Assembly (NCBI GenBank): GCA_031002005.1
Contig: CM061921.1
Location: forward strand, 172,058,935 to 172,122,934
DNA length: 64,000 nucleotides
Direction of reading: 5' to 3'
Source: Vandiemenella viatica
Lineage: Eukaryota; Arthropoda; Insecta; Orthoptera; Morabidae
Part shown: positions 1-9,016 of the stretch, in pieces
How the letters are laid out: every line of letters starts with the position of its first letter
Numbering within the stretch: position 1 is the stretch's first letter
Translations under genes and position numbers: made by a program
The notes under the pieces: model-generated
What the model saw: only the letters and a program-made list of their open reading frames with translations
Told to the model about the DNA's origin: nothing
Database searches by the model: none

Positions 1-635
1 TGGCTTTGTTGGCATGTTAGTTAATATATTTCTGCTTGATGGTAAAGGTTACTTTCAGTTTTGAAGTTCAGATAGTTGTGTAGTGTCTTGAATATAAGCT
101 AAATTCCTTGTTTCCTGAATATGTTACTTATTCCATGTGTGTATTTATTATTTTCAGTCATGGTACACCAGTTTTTTAGTTTGCATTAGAGTGATGGCGT
201 GTTTTATCCTCAGTGGTATTTGTTTCTTTGTGAAGTTTTTTATTTTGTTGTTGAGCTGTTCAATCAGTTTTTGTGTGCATCCATTGTTGTTTGCTATTTG
301 TGAATGCGTTTATAATGTAGTCTTTCTTAGATGAGAGTATAATATATGTGTCTGCTTGTAATTGTTAGCTTGGTTAGGTTTGTGTATTATAGTGTCAGAG
401 TGTGTGTGATTTCTGTATATGCTGAAGGAGTGTATTGGACAATTTTTCGTTATTTTTATGTCATTAAACTTAAATGTCTTATTTGTTTCTTTCTCTATGG
501 TAAATTGTGTTTAATCGAGGATATTATTAGTTTCTTTATGGAATATGGAGATATCATGTTGTAGTTAATATATCCGGCAGAGGATGTCATCCACATAACT
601 GTATCAGTAAATTATATGGTGTTTTTATATTTACA
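1..635 (-). mobile_element. Penelope-like element copy 1, RT fragment (runs off left edge)
   Basis: On the minus strand this reads, with several stops and frameshifts, as the palm and thumb of a Penelope-like reverse transcriptase. The catalytic YVDD box is intact at 586-597 (complement). It is followed by a stretch like SPYSIKKLI, then FSIYRN...DTIIH, then NNNGCTQKLIEQLNNKIKN near 240-320, then KYTH-IFRKQ near 100-150. The same order of motifs occurs on the plus strand at 660-2560, so this is a second, inverted copy of the same family. Known of the family: PLEs join an RT to a GIY-YIG endonuclease; the endonuclease of this copy would lie left of the window. The sequence is upstream-truncated near 635 and is a dead fragment. 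Small plus-strand open frames here are antisense shadows. Confidence 0.78.
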
Positions 636-811
636 AACAAAAAATACATCATCATTTAACTTGCACAGATATGTGAGATTGTCTACCTAATATATGAACC
701 ACAATATAATATCTCCATACAACGTTAAGAAATTAATAAGATCCACAATAACATAAGATTTACCAAACTGTAGAAACAAAAAAGACACTAAATCGCCTGC
801 ACACAACAGTA

Positions 812-2113
812 GAGGAAGCCCTATTCCGGACCCCTCCCCCTAAAGTGGACCCCCGGTCTCCTGCCTCTGCATTGTACTGAACTCTAGCGGAATCAAGTGT
901 AAATAGTAGTTTTGGCTTCTACCACTTTGTAACAGACAACTCGTGTTGGTCACTTTAATTGTTGATCGCCAAATCGCCATTATGTGTTTTGTCAGTGAAC
1001 CAAGTTTTTGCAGTGTGCTATATTTTTTTAATTTCTCGTGGAAATTGGCACGTAAGCCTTCCAACCAATATACACTCTTAAATGTTAAGGTTTTAGATTA
1101 ATGTTTATCACTGAACTGTCTTGTAGAAACGTTAGGTTAAAAATCTATTGGGTTAACAAAATACAAGCTAGGGTTGCGCAAAGCGGACCCCCGTGAGTTG
1201 CCTAAACCGGACCCCTTCTTTTTCATGCTTACAAGTGTGCCTATATCATAAATAGATGGCGAAATGCCTGCATTTCTATGATAATAACATCTACGCCTCA
1301 TAAAGCCCAATTGATGGAAGCTAAAAGAGCTAAAGAAGTCAAGGATACTCAACAGCAAGCACGTAATTACGATCGAGGATGCAAAAGTAGCCACGGAAGG
1401 AGGCATGGTTCAGCAGTAGGGCTTTCTAGAAAAGAGAAAGAGCAAGTGAAAAAGTGCCTTACCTTAGAAAAGAATGTGAAAGGATCAAGCACTGAGGATG
1501 AAATGAGTGCATCCTCTGGATCATCGGAATTGGAACTTCTTCCTGGAGTGTCCCCATCCAAAGATGATGACGCTTGATGCGTATTCTGCGACAGGAAGTA
1601 TTCCGAAGATTCAGAACGAGAACTATGGGTAATGTGCGTTATATGTTCCTTTTGGGCCCATGTGGATTGTGCTGGGGCTGAAAAGGACGTTTACATCTGT
1701 GACTTTTGCCGCTAAACAATTTAATTTATGTTGTATTTTCTGTCTTCTTATATTGTAGTCTATGTATAAGATATATTTGTATTAAAAAAAAAACCTGTAA
1801 TTATCATATTACATTTGTGCCTTAAAACTATATTATGTTTTTGTTTGTGATTCAGTTCATTTTTATAATTTTATTTAGTGTAATTTTCATCCCTTTTATG
1901 AGGGGTCCGCTTTAGGCAACTATTTTTCAAATCGCAAAAGTGTATTTTTTTTTTGTAATCATTAAAAGAGATAAGTTTTGAAATTAGAATGTAAAAGGTG
2001 GGTAACATAGTGAAGTCAATATTTCATGCTTTAAAAACAGTTTTTTTTTTACTAATTTATGTATATTGTTAATAAAAAAACAAAATGGGGGTCCGCTTTT
2101 GGGCACTTTCCTC
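812..2113 (+). mobile_element. pogo/Tigger-like DNA transposon, degraded, TA target duplication
   Basis: Both ends share GAGGAA (812 inward; complement at 2113 inward) and are flanked by TA (810-811 and 2114-2115), the target site of the Tc1/mariner/pogo superfamily. Terminal repeats are imperfect: GAGGAAGCCCTATTCCGGAC on the left, and GAGGAAAGTGCCC..GCGGACC on the right read in complement. The core GCGGACCCC/CCGGACCCC recurs inside: at 828-835, 845-855, 1182-1192 and 1208-1216 in one orientation, and at 1901-1909 and 2088-2096 in the other. At 1.3 kb it is much shorter than a full pogo-like element, and only the end of a transposase reading frame survives, so it is an internally deleted derivative. 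It sits inside the plus-strand PLE. Confidence 0.72.
1278..1715 (+). pseudogene. pogo/Tigger-like transposase C-terminus with PHD-like zinc finger
   Basis: An open frame from 1278 codes for a lysine-rich basic stretch and then an acidic serine-rich stretch, and meets a TGA at 1575-1577. The same frame continues without shift to a TAA at 1713-1715. That extension encodes a compact Cys/His finger: CVFC near 1578-1589, MCVIC, WAHVDCAG and YICDFC, i.e. C-x2-C ... C-x2-C ... H-x2-C ... C-x2-C. Fingers of this kind close many arthropod pogo/Jerky-type transposases, as I recall. The premature TGA separates finger from body and makes the copy non-functional. The catalytic DDE domain and the CENP-B-like DNA-binding domain are absent. 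A fragment of a host PHD protein is a less likely alternative, because it lies inside TA-flanked terminal repeats. Confidence 0.65.
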
Positions 2114-2139
2114 TAACAAAAAAGGCCATTAAACTATTT

Positions 2140-2909
2140 CAGATCATATAGGAAACCCACACACACAATCACTATAATATATCTATGCATCCAGACAATC
2201 ACAAACAGGCATCACACACACATGCTGAACAGACCAAACACTATACATCTATCTATGAAAGACTATACCATAGAATAAAACATAATAATTGGTACATTGA
2301 AAAACTGGTTGAACCACTCAACAACAAAATCAAAAACAAAACAAGGACACAACTACCACTGAGGATACAACACAGTAGCATGCTGGTACAAATAATAAAA
2401 AAATGATATACCATGACTTACAATAGTAAATATACACACAGAATTCGCAAAATTTTCAGGAAACAAAAAATACAACTTGTATTCAAGACAAATAACACAC
2501 TACAAAAGCTTCTGAACTCCATCACTGAAAGTGACCTGTACCAGCAACCAGGAATATGCCAACATTTTCAAGCGATAGGCTTATACGTAGGCCAAACATC
2601 CAGGACTTCAACACAAGATATAAAGAACACACATGACGAATAGCATACACAAATCACACTACATTTGCCAACCATTTATTAGACTATAACCATCACCCTT
2701 GCATTATAAAGACAGATATGAATATATTAAAAATTAAAACCAAAAAATCTTCTGTTATAGTTCAAGAATGTTAAGATATACACAAATCCGTAGGAATGGG
2801 AAAAGAAATACTAAAAAAGTTTACCAATTCAAAAATTAAAACGCTACTCAGCTTACTAAAAACACAAAACCAAAACAATAATGAAAAATTAATACAGACC
2901 TTCACATAA
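2140..2909 (+). pseudogene. PLE RT thumb and GIY-YIG endonuclease remnant
   Basis: Open frames at 2185-2406 and 2413-2643 carry the end of the RT and the linker (NKIKNKTRTQLPLRIQHSS). The motif GLYVGQTSRT at about 2577-2606 corresponds to the GIY-YIG signature. The frame then shifts; YKEHT, a CGA arginine codon, FANHLLDYNHHP and a lysine-rich tail to the stop at 2907-2909 follow in the next frame. The arrangement of YVGQT, YKEHT and NH-HHP matches the usual PLE nuclease core of YIGQT..RY.EH..H. Stops at the TGA after YKEHT and at the TAA after VQEC show that it is dead. In a live element this domain would nick target DNA to prime insertion. Confidence 0.8.
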
Positions 2910-3367
2910 TAATCAAAAACAGTGAATCAACCATAGAAGTAGAGATATAATGTAACTGAATGTAAAACATAGATGCAATATCAAAAACAACTAGGTTGGC
3001 ACTACTGCAATCATATCATAACAACAAGGTGAAACAAAAGCAAGCTTTGTGTAACATAATATGTGTAAATTGGCATGAAAACGTCAACTATACCAACTAG
3101 TAAAGCTTGTGCAACAACGATTGTAAGACTGTTCAGGTTAAATTACATTTACAACCACTGATGATGTCTTACACCAAAAGGAAAATACGCTTCTGGGGAA
3201 TAAAGAATAATTTTCACCACAATAGGCCTGTTCCGACGGAGATTTTCATAGTCCCTTAACCCGTCCTTCACTTCTGTGTGATGTGAAATGCGCCAGAACG
3301 CTTCCGTGGTCCGGATTCCTCGTTAAACTGTAGGTCCTATGTATCATGTAGGATTGCCGGATAACGT

Positions 3368-3942
3368 TCCATATGGCTTCCAGTGGTATGCAATATCTCA
3401 CCCCCAGCACTAAGAAGATCAGAAGCACTCTTAAAAATCTGCAAAAAGAACCCTCAGCTGCCTATACATCAGGACATGGTTCAAGCAAAACACCAACGCT
3501 TTAAATCAAGAGAACCACCATGGCGCACAGCAGTCAACCTTACAGAGTCCTCTTTTAACATCAACAAGCTGTGGACAACTCAATGGGAGCAGTCATCAGT
3601 AGCCAATAAAAACCTAGGTTACAAGGTTTTGATCTCCCCAGGCAGCAGTGGAGAATCATCAATTGGATTCGAACAGGACAAGGCAGATGCGCCTACTTAT
3701 TATAGAAATGGGGCTGGGTAGATTCTACAAGTGTGGTGCCACCTTACAGACAATCACATCGTTGCTGACTGTCCTTTTCGGGCCTATAAGAGAACAATGG
3801 CGGAAATACATGATGCACCGATCAGTGCAGTAGACTAGATTAAAACATTAGATCTCGAGATATGAAATTGTACAAGTGTGTGATATGTACATTTCCTATT
3901 GTGTACCTTGTTAAATAATCATACGATAAATAAAAAAAAAGT
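3368..3942 (+). mobile_element. 5'-truncated non-LTR retrotransposon inserted in SINE-A
   Basis: The insert ends in an A tract (3932-3940) and is flanked by a 9-bp target duplication with one mismatch, as expected of target-primed reverse transcription. Coding remnants occupy about 3383-3838. The region after them (3840-3930) is a short 3' untranslated region ending ATAAATAAAA. Confidence 0.8.
3383..3838 (+). pseudogene. LINE ORF2 C-terminal fragment
   Basis: Overlapping frames encode the last part of a LINE endonuclease/RT polyprotein. LKICKKNPQLP and KSREPPWRT are followed by a shift into a frame with NRTRQMR and then KCGATLQTI. The CGATLQTI phrase is the remains of the Cys-rich CDCGA.QTM-H...CP knuckle that closes many insect LINE proteins. 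Its His and last Cys are in yet another frame. At least two frameshifts. The clade is not certain; the layout resembles insect Jockey-like elements. Confidence 0.62.
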
Positions 3943-4035
3943 GGATAGCGTAAAGGTGGCTACGTCAGGGGCGTAATGCGAAGCTATTATAAACCCTGTC
4001 ACCAGGTCATTACAACAACAAGGAATTATTATTAT

Positions 4036-4565
4036 ATTATTTATAAAATTCATTGTTTAACAACTGCAGGAAAATGGCCTATAACCAGATTAAGCTTATA
4101 AACTTTTCGAACATTACAGCTAAGATGATGATTTGAAGAAACAAACACCAATGGTACATTTAGGTACTGTTTGGGAACTACACATGGCCCAGGAACTCAC
4201 AATACCTTTGACTCATACAAAGTTGGCCTTTCCTGGGAGGGGGAGGGGGTGGGGGAAGGGGTAGATTATTTCACAGAGTAGTGTCTCAACATACAGGAAG
4301 ATCCTAAAGTTTTAAATGTGGGTCATTCACATCAGAAACCAATTATTTACCCCACTCGTGTAGGGGTGAACAATAGCATTCACAGACGCGGTAGCATGCT
4401 TTAGACTTGTTAAGTGTCCATGAGTGACATTTATTACAAGGGAGTCTCCTCACACAGTCAATACATTTCATAAAGGCGGAAGATGCTGTCTCATTGCCCA
4501 GGATGCCTATTAACGGCAAGATCACACTCATTACTGGCAAATGATACAAATGAACATAATTTTTT
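4036..4565. other. Unassigned stretch with a G-rich tract
   Basis: No coding signal or recognised repeat. It contains the G-rich tract listed separately and ends where the array begins. Confidence 0.5.
4235..4261 (+). other. G-quadruplex-type G tract
   Basis: Five runs of three to five G separated by one or two bases (GGGAGGGGGAGGGGGTGGGG then GAAGGGG). This meets the usual pattern for an intramolecular G-quadruplex. No gene is near enough to assign a regulatory role. Confidence 0.7.
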
Positions 4566-7026
4566 AACCGACATCAAAAAAAAAAAGAGGAGTTTCTCAA
4601 TTCGTCAGTATATTTTTTTTTATCTATGTTCAGCGATATCTTCACGAATTGAACGGATTTAAATGTAGTTTTTTTTTTAAATTTATTTATTTAGTGGATA
4701 GAGTACACCTCCAAAGTGATCCCTTTTGAATTTCATTGAGAAATCACCCCTTCTACCGCTTTACACCCCTTAATTATTATACAAACCCAAATTTTTCTAT
4801 CCAATTTCGATGGAACTTTGGACATGTATGGTCAAAAAAAGAGAGAGAAAAATACTGTCAACTTTTGGTTTGAAAATACTGAAGCCGTCTCCCCCTATCC
4901 ACCATCATAATTTTGGCCAATTTACTATACAAAAAAAACTACAGTAGACAGCATATAACTGATTTATTAAAGTTGTCATACACACGTATTTTTTTTATAG
5001 AGAAGGTTTTTGTCCAAAACAACTAAAAAACCACCCCATATCCCCCTTGACAAACCTTTATTTTATTGAAACCTTTATTTCTTATCTGATTTGGTTTCAA
5101 CTTAGCATATGTATAATTTAAAACAAAGAGAAAAATCGTGTTAACATTTGGTCTTCCAAAGCTCAATCCCTCTGTTTCCTTCCACCACTTTAATTTCGGT
5201 CAATGTTCATTATAAAAAGTTACAGTCGCCACCGTTTGACAGATTACCATAAAAGTAGGTGCTCAAATGTATTTTTTCACGAAGAAGGTATCTAACGAAA
5301 AATAAAAAAACCACCCCCTCTCCCCATTAAAACGCTTAATTATTATACAAACACAATTTTCATCCGGTTTATATTAAACTTGGCAAATATTCAGTAGGAA
5401 ACAAAGAGAAAAATAATGTCAACTTTTGGTTAGCAAAAACTGAACCTCTCTTCCCGTTTCCACCCCATTGATTTTTGTCAATTTTCTTTTTAAAAAGTTA
5501 CAATCGGCACCATTTGATCGATCTTTATTAAATATGGCACGCATACGTATTTTTTTATGGATAAGATTTCTGACCAAAAAATCGAAAAACTACCATAGCT
5601 CCCCTTTTACATCCCATAATTTTTGTACAAACCCACAGTTTAATTCGATTCGTTGGACTTCCCATGCGTATACTTTAAAACAAGTAGAAAAATAATGTCT
5701 ACATAACTTTCACAAAAACGCAAACCCTATACCCCATTCTACCCCTTTAACTACTGTCAATGTACTTTACATAAAGTATCTGATTTTGAAAGAAATATGC
5801 ACATGTATACTTCCAAACAAACAAAAAAATACTGTCTACGTTTGGTTTCGAGATGCCAGTCCTCTCTCCTCCTTTCTACCCCATTAAACTACATAAAGCT
5901 ACAGTTTCTATCCGATTATGAAGGAAATTTTCACACGTATACTTTAAAACATACCCCCATCCCTCCTGATTTCCAATGTTCTTCATAGATATCCACAGTT
6001 TTTATCAGATTTCGATGGAAGACACTACATGTATACTTAAAAACAAAGAGAAACATTGTGTCTACATTCTGTTTTCAATACCCAACCGCTCACTCCTTTA
6101 CCCCATTTAATTTTTACAAATGTCCTTTACTCAAAGGCATATTTTTTATCTGGTTTCGATGGAACTTTGCACATGTATACTTTAAAACCAAGAGAAAAAT
6201 ACTGTCCCCACTAGCTTTCCAAAAATGAACCCCTTAATTGTTTTTTATACATACCTAAAGTTTTTTATCTAATATCAATAGAAATATACAAGTGTATACT
6301 TTAAATCAATTAGAAAAGGCAGTCTACATTTGGTATACAAAGCCCAATCCCACTTCCCCTTTAACCTCACCACTTCAAATTTCCAATGTTCTTTACAAAA
6401 ATCAACAGTTTTAAATCCTGTCAAAAATCAATTAAGCTATTTTTAAGTCATGGCAGAATATTTATAAACTAAATGTGTCGCAACATGTACTTCAGATTTA
6501 TACTTGGACCTCAAGCTTTCAAATTGTGAAAACCAATTAAAAATCTATATTTTCTGTGTGATGACGGAACAAACGGACTTATTCCAGAGACAGATTTGTG
6601 TATGTGGTATGTATTAATGCCCAAATGTTACATGTTTCCATTATCGAGCAGCAGCTGTAACAGATGTTATGATTAGATCGAAATACAGCCTGGGCCAAAA
6701 AGTGAACTGGCATTCTTTAACACAACATCCAATTCACCCCGTTCTGGTAGTTGTTGTGGTATATAAAGACAGAATTTTATTTGAAAACAAGCGTTTTAAC
6801 CACTAAGCTACCAGGAAGTAAAATATAAAACAAACTCTAATACCACTAAAAAATTAAAAATTAAATAATTGTTTAATAAAACATTAAAACCGCCTTAAAA
6901 AAAAAGCACTAAAAATTTTAAAATAACTTTATACCTCGCTTAGAAGAACGTAAATCTAAACTGACAATATTTTACATTACTGTTATTGATATTTTTACAT
7001 TAATTAGTTATTTTTGGTGTCGGTGC
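4566..7026 (+). repeat. Element with diverged tandem array, bounded by ACCGACATC / GGTGTCGGT
   Basis: The left boundary is AACCGACATCAAAAA at about 4566; the right, in complement, is GGCACCGACACCAAAAA near 7013-7026. These ends recall a repeat family that is very common in arthropod genomes (AACCGACTTCAAAAA...), from memory. Between 4770 and about 6430 lies an array. Phrases such as ATTATACAAACCCA, GAACTTTG-ACATGTAT, AAAGAGAAAAAT and CCACCCC recur about every 280 bp near 4773, 5059, 5338 and 5616. Shorter units of about 100-140 bp follow. Units are strongly diverged. Open frames across it are low-complexity and not conserved between units as protein. An inverted relative lies at 16623-18268. 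Confidence 0.72.
6431..6861. other. Unassigned stretch between array and foldback, with a short tRNA-like remnant
   Basis: No coding signal. At 6788-6818 the complement reads CTGGTAGCTTAGTGGTTAAA, like a tRNA A-box region, but no B box is present. Probably the broken head of a tRNA-derived repeat. Confidence 0.4.
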
Positions 7027-7540
7027 CAGCCAAAGCAAGAAAACAAAAAGATAAAAGCAATAATGAATAACAATAATACATAAAAAATCATGTTACTATC
7101 TACCTACAATTAATGATAGAAACATGTTTCAACAAAACTGAAACATACAGATGATTCGCAGATATTATACTAACTGCAAAGCCCACTGCATGATGCAGCC
7201 TACCAACTGACACTGTAGCGCCAGAGATATGCCTGGATGACCAATAAGGCCGAGCCACAGATTAAAATACTGTTAATTTGTTTCTTTAACCAGTGTCCCG
7301 CAATGAGACTATCTGCCTCACGACATGCCTCGAACACCATATAAAGTTTAGTAATTCGATCTTCGTGATGTGACAGCTGACACCGACTCCAAATCTAATT
7401 AATGTGAAAATTTCAAAAACAGTAATACAAAATATTGTATACTTAGATTTACATTCCCATAAACAAGGTATAAAGTTATTTTTAAATTTTTAGTGTTCTT
7501 TTTTGAAGGCGTTTTTATGTTTTATTAAACAATTAATTTA
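6862..7540. mobile_element. Foldback/MITE element with ~170-bp inverted arms
   Basis: The left arm (6862-7032) and right arm (7370-7540) are inverted copies over their whole length. TAAATAATTGTTTAATAAAA on the left matches TAAATTAATTGTTTAATAAA in complement on the right. The match continues through AATCTAA, ACAATATTTT, CATTAATTAG and GTCGGTG(C/T)CAGC. The spacer of about 340 bp has no open frame of interest. The left arm overlaps the right end of the array element, so the two histories are entangled. A third copy of the same arm is at 16623-16790. Confidence 0.78.
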
Positions 7541-7724
7541 TTCTAGCTTTAGAGACAGAGATTGGTTAGTTGGCTGGCGTCCACATATCACCTTGTGCTG
7601 GACGTACAATACCTCGAAAAAAAGACGGCAGATCCCGCCCCATTTTCCTTGCTTAACTGTGTATTAGTATTATCTGACAACAAGTTGATAATTGTAATGG
7701 GATAGTACTGTACTTTCATCTGTA

Positions 7725-8260
7725 CAGTCGCGTTAACTTTTCATTTGGTGGAACGTCCCGGGTAGATGTAAAATCTGGATGTACTCCCGTTACATTCTCT
7801 AGCGTGAAAATTTGGTGCTGTGCTTATGGATGGCTGTGATCGTCTGTGCGTCAGTGTAATGTGTTGTAGATTAATGAGTAAAGAAGGAAAAGAGTTATAT
7901 CCGGACAGTTTCCTAAAGTCAAGTGGTGAAATATGGTTTAACCACTCAGTATTAGGTCAGCAGGGTAGACGAAGTGATGATATACAATCCCTAACCACGA
8001 GATTGTTCTACAGAAATCCTCTCTCCAGTGGGTATCGAGAGAGGACAAAACGACACTGTCGACAATAATCTTGACTGACTTTCGGAAAATGTGGCCTGGA
8101 CCCTTCTGCTTCTTGAATCATTATACTACAACACATTACGCTGAGGAACACACGATCACAATTGTCAGTATACACAGTATCTCTTAGGAACACTTTCACG
8201 CTGGGGAAGGCAACGGGAGCCTACAATTTTTACCTCTACGCGGGACATTGTTATGGTAAG
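7725..8260. mobile_element. Foldback/MITE element with ~190-bp inverted arms
   Basis: About 7735-7945 is an imperfect inverted copy of about 8060-8260. Shared in the two arms: AACGTCCCG.GTAGA / AATGTCCCGCGTAGA, ACTCCCGTTAC / GCTCCCGTTGC, AGCGTGAAA, GTGATCG, and TAATGTGTTGTAG.TTAATGA. The same short peptide reads from both arms (CDR..SVMCC), which reflects the palindrome and not a gene. Ends and target duplication are not clear. Confidence 0.72.
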
Positions 8261-8703
8261 ATAACTCCCTAAACCGTGAAAATGGAAGGCTTATGCTTGT
8301 CATTATCTAGGAGTGGGTCTTGATTTCTTGGACTACAAATACTAAAAAAATAAAGATAGAAAACTGGCTAGAAGATTGGGCTGGGAACACTGAAAGATAT
8401 TTGACGTAGTTTACACAAAATTCATTTACCAGTACAGTGAACTAATTCCTCCATGCTGTGACTACATATTTGTTCTAAGAAAGTTATTAAAGCAGGGGAC
8501 ATTGGTGATATTAATGGAGGGTTTCCCATGGCTACAGAACATTAAATAAGTGGGCACCTAAAACTAAACAGGAAAGAACGATCACTTCAGAAAACAGTAC
8601 GCAGTAAGTCAGTGGCTCGACAAACATGGAAGGGACGCATTGATTGATAATGATGTACAGCATGTTTACAATGGACAGAACAACCCTGAGTATTAGTAGC
8701 AAT

Positions 8704-9006
8704 AGAGCGCTCCGGTGTTTCAGTGGTTAAGGTGTCTGACTGGGGAGCGAAAGGTCCCCGGTTGGAATCACTACCTCGGCGGGGATTTTAATAGGCCCTT
8801 AACCCGGCCTTCATCTCTGGCACAGCTAATTGTGAAATGTGAAGTACGCTAGAACGCTTCCGTGGTTCGGATTCCACGTTAAACTGTAGGTCCCCTGTAC
8901 CCGGTAGGTTTGCCGTGTTAGGTTAAGGCGGCTAAGACATGGGCGGAATGCGCAGCCAACAGTAAACCCTGTCACCATGTCGTTCCGACTGCACGGAATT
9001 ATATTA
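8704..9006 (+). mobile_element. SINE-A, full copy with 10-bp target duplication
   Basis: tRNA-derived SINE of about 300 bp. The head (8704-8788) has an A-box-like TTTCAGTGGTTAAGG and a B-box-like GGTTGGAATC, the internal promoter elements of RNA polymerase III. The body carries CGCTTCCGTGGTTCGG, GTTAAACTGTAGGTCC and AAACCCTGTCACC, and ends in GGAATTATATTA. Flanks TAGTAGCAAT (8694-8703) and TAGTGGCAAT (9007-9016) are a target duplication with one mismatch. It would have been moved by a LINE in trans; which one is not visible. Confidence 0.85.
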
Positions 9007-9016
9007 TAGTGGCAAT

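Larger units (their letters stand above)
640..3215 (+). mobile_element. Penelope-like element copy 2, interrupted by a pogo-like transposon
   Basis: Plus-strand PLE with RT remnants at 660-811, resuming at 2116 after a 1.3-kb insertion. The position equivalent to the YVDD box (670-681) has decayed to YVRL. The motif NKIHNNIRFT lies near 730-765. After the insertion come YRKPTHT near 2145-2170, then YHRIKHNNWYIEKL, then the GIY-YIG-type endonuclease. Downstream, 2910-3215 is an untranslated tail with a phrase near 3155-3200 (CTGATGATG...ACACC) of the kind found after PLE coding regions. The copy is 5'-truncated near 640, almost at the point where the inverted copy 1 begins, giving a head-to-head pair. 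Confidence 0.78.
3234..4035 (+). mobile_element. SINE-A copy, 5'-truncated and split by a LINE
   Basis: Positions 3234-3367 and 3943-4035 match consecutive parts of the intact SINE at 8704-9006 (shared phrases: CGCTTCCGTGGT, GTTAAACTGTAGGTCC, AAACCCTGTCACC). The tRNA-like head is missing. Between the halves is a poly(A)-tailed LINE fragment flanked by GGATAACGT (3359-3367) and GGATAGCGT (3943-3951). The SINE tail is AT-rich (TATTATTATATTA). Confidence 0.82.

Noticed and set aside
137..564. Two adjacent plus-strand open frames rich in Cys, Phe and Val
   Set aside because: They are the antisense of a Penelope-like RT that reads on the minus strand with family motifs including YVDD.
5468..5988. 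Open frames with similar peptides (KKSKNYHSSPF) here and on the minus strand at 17188-17409
   Set aside because: The similarity comes from the shared repeat array at DNA level; frames are short and not kept from unit to unit.
7820..8199. Similar peptides (CDR..SVMCC) on opposite strands
   Set aside because: Explained by the inverted arms of a foldback element.
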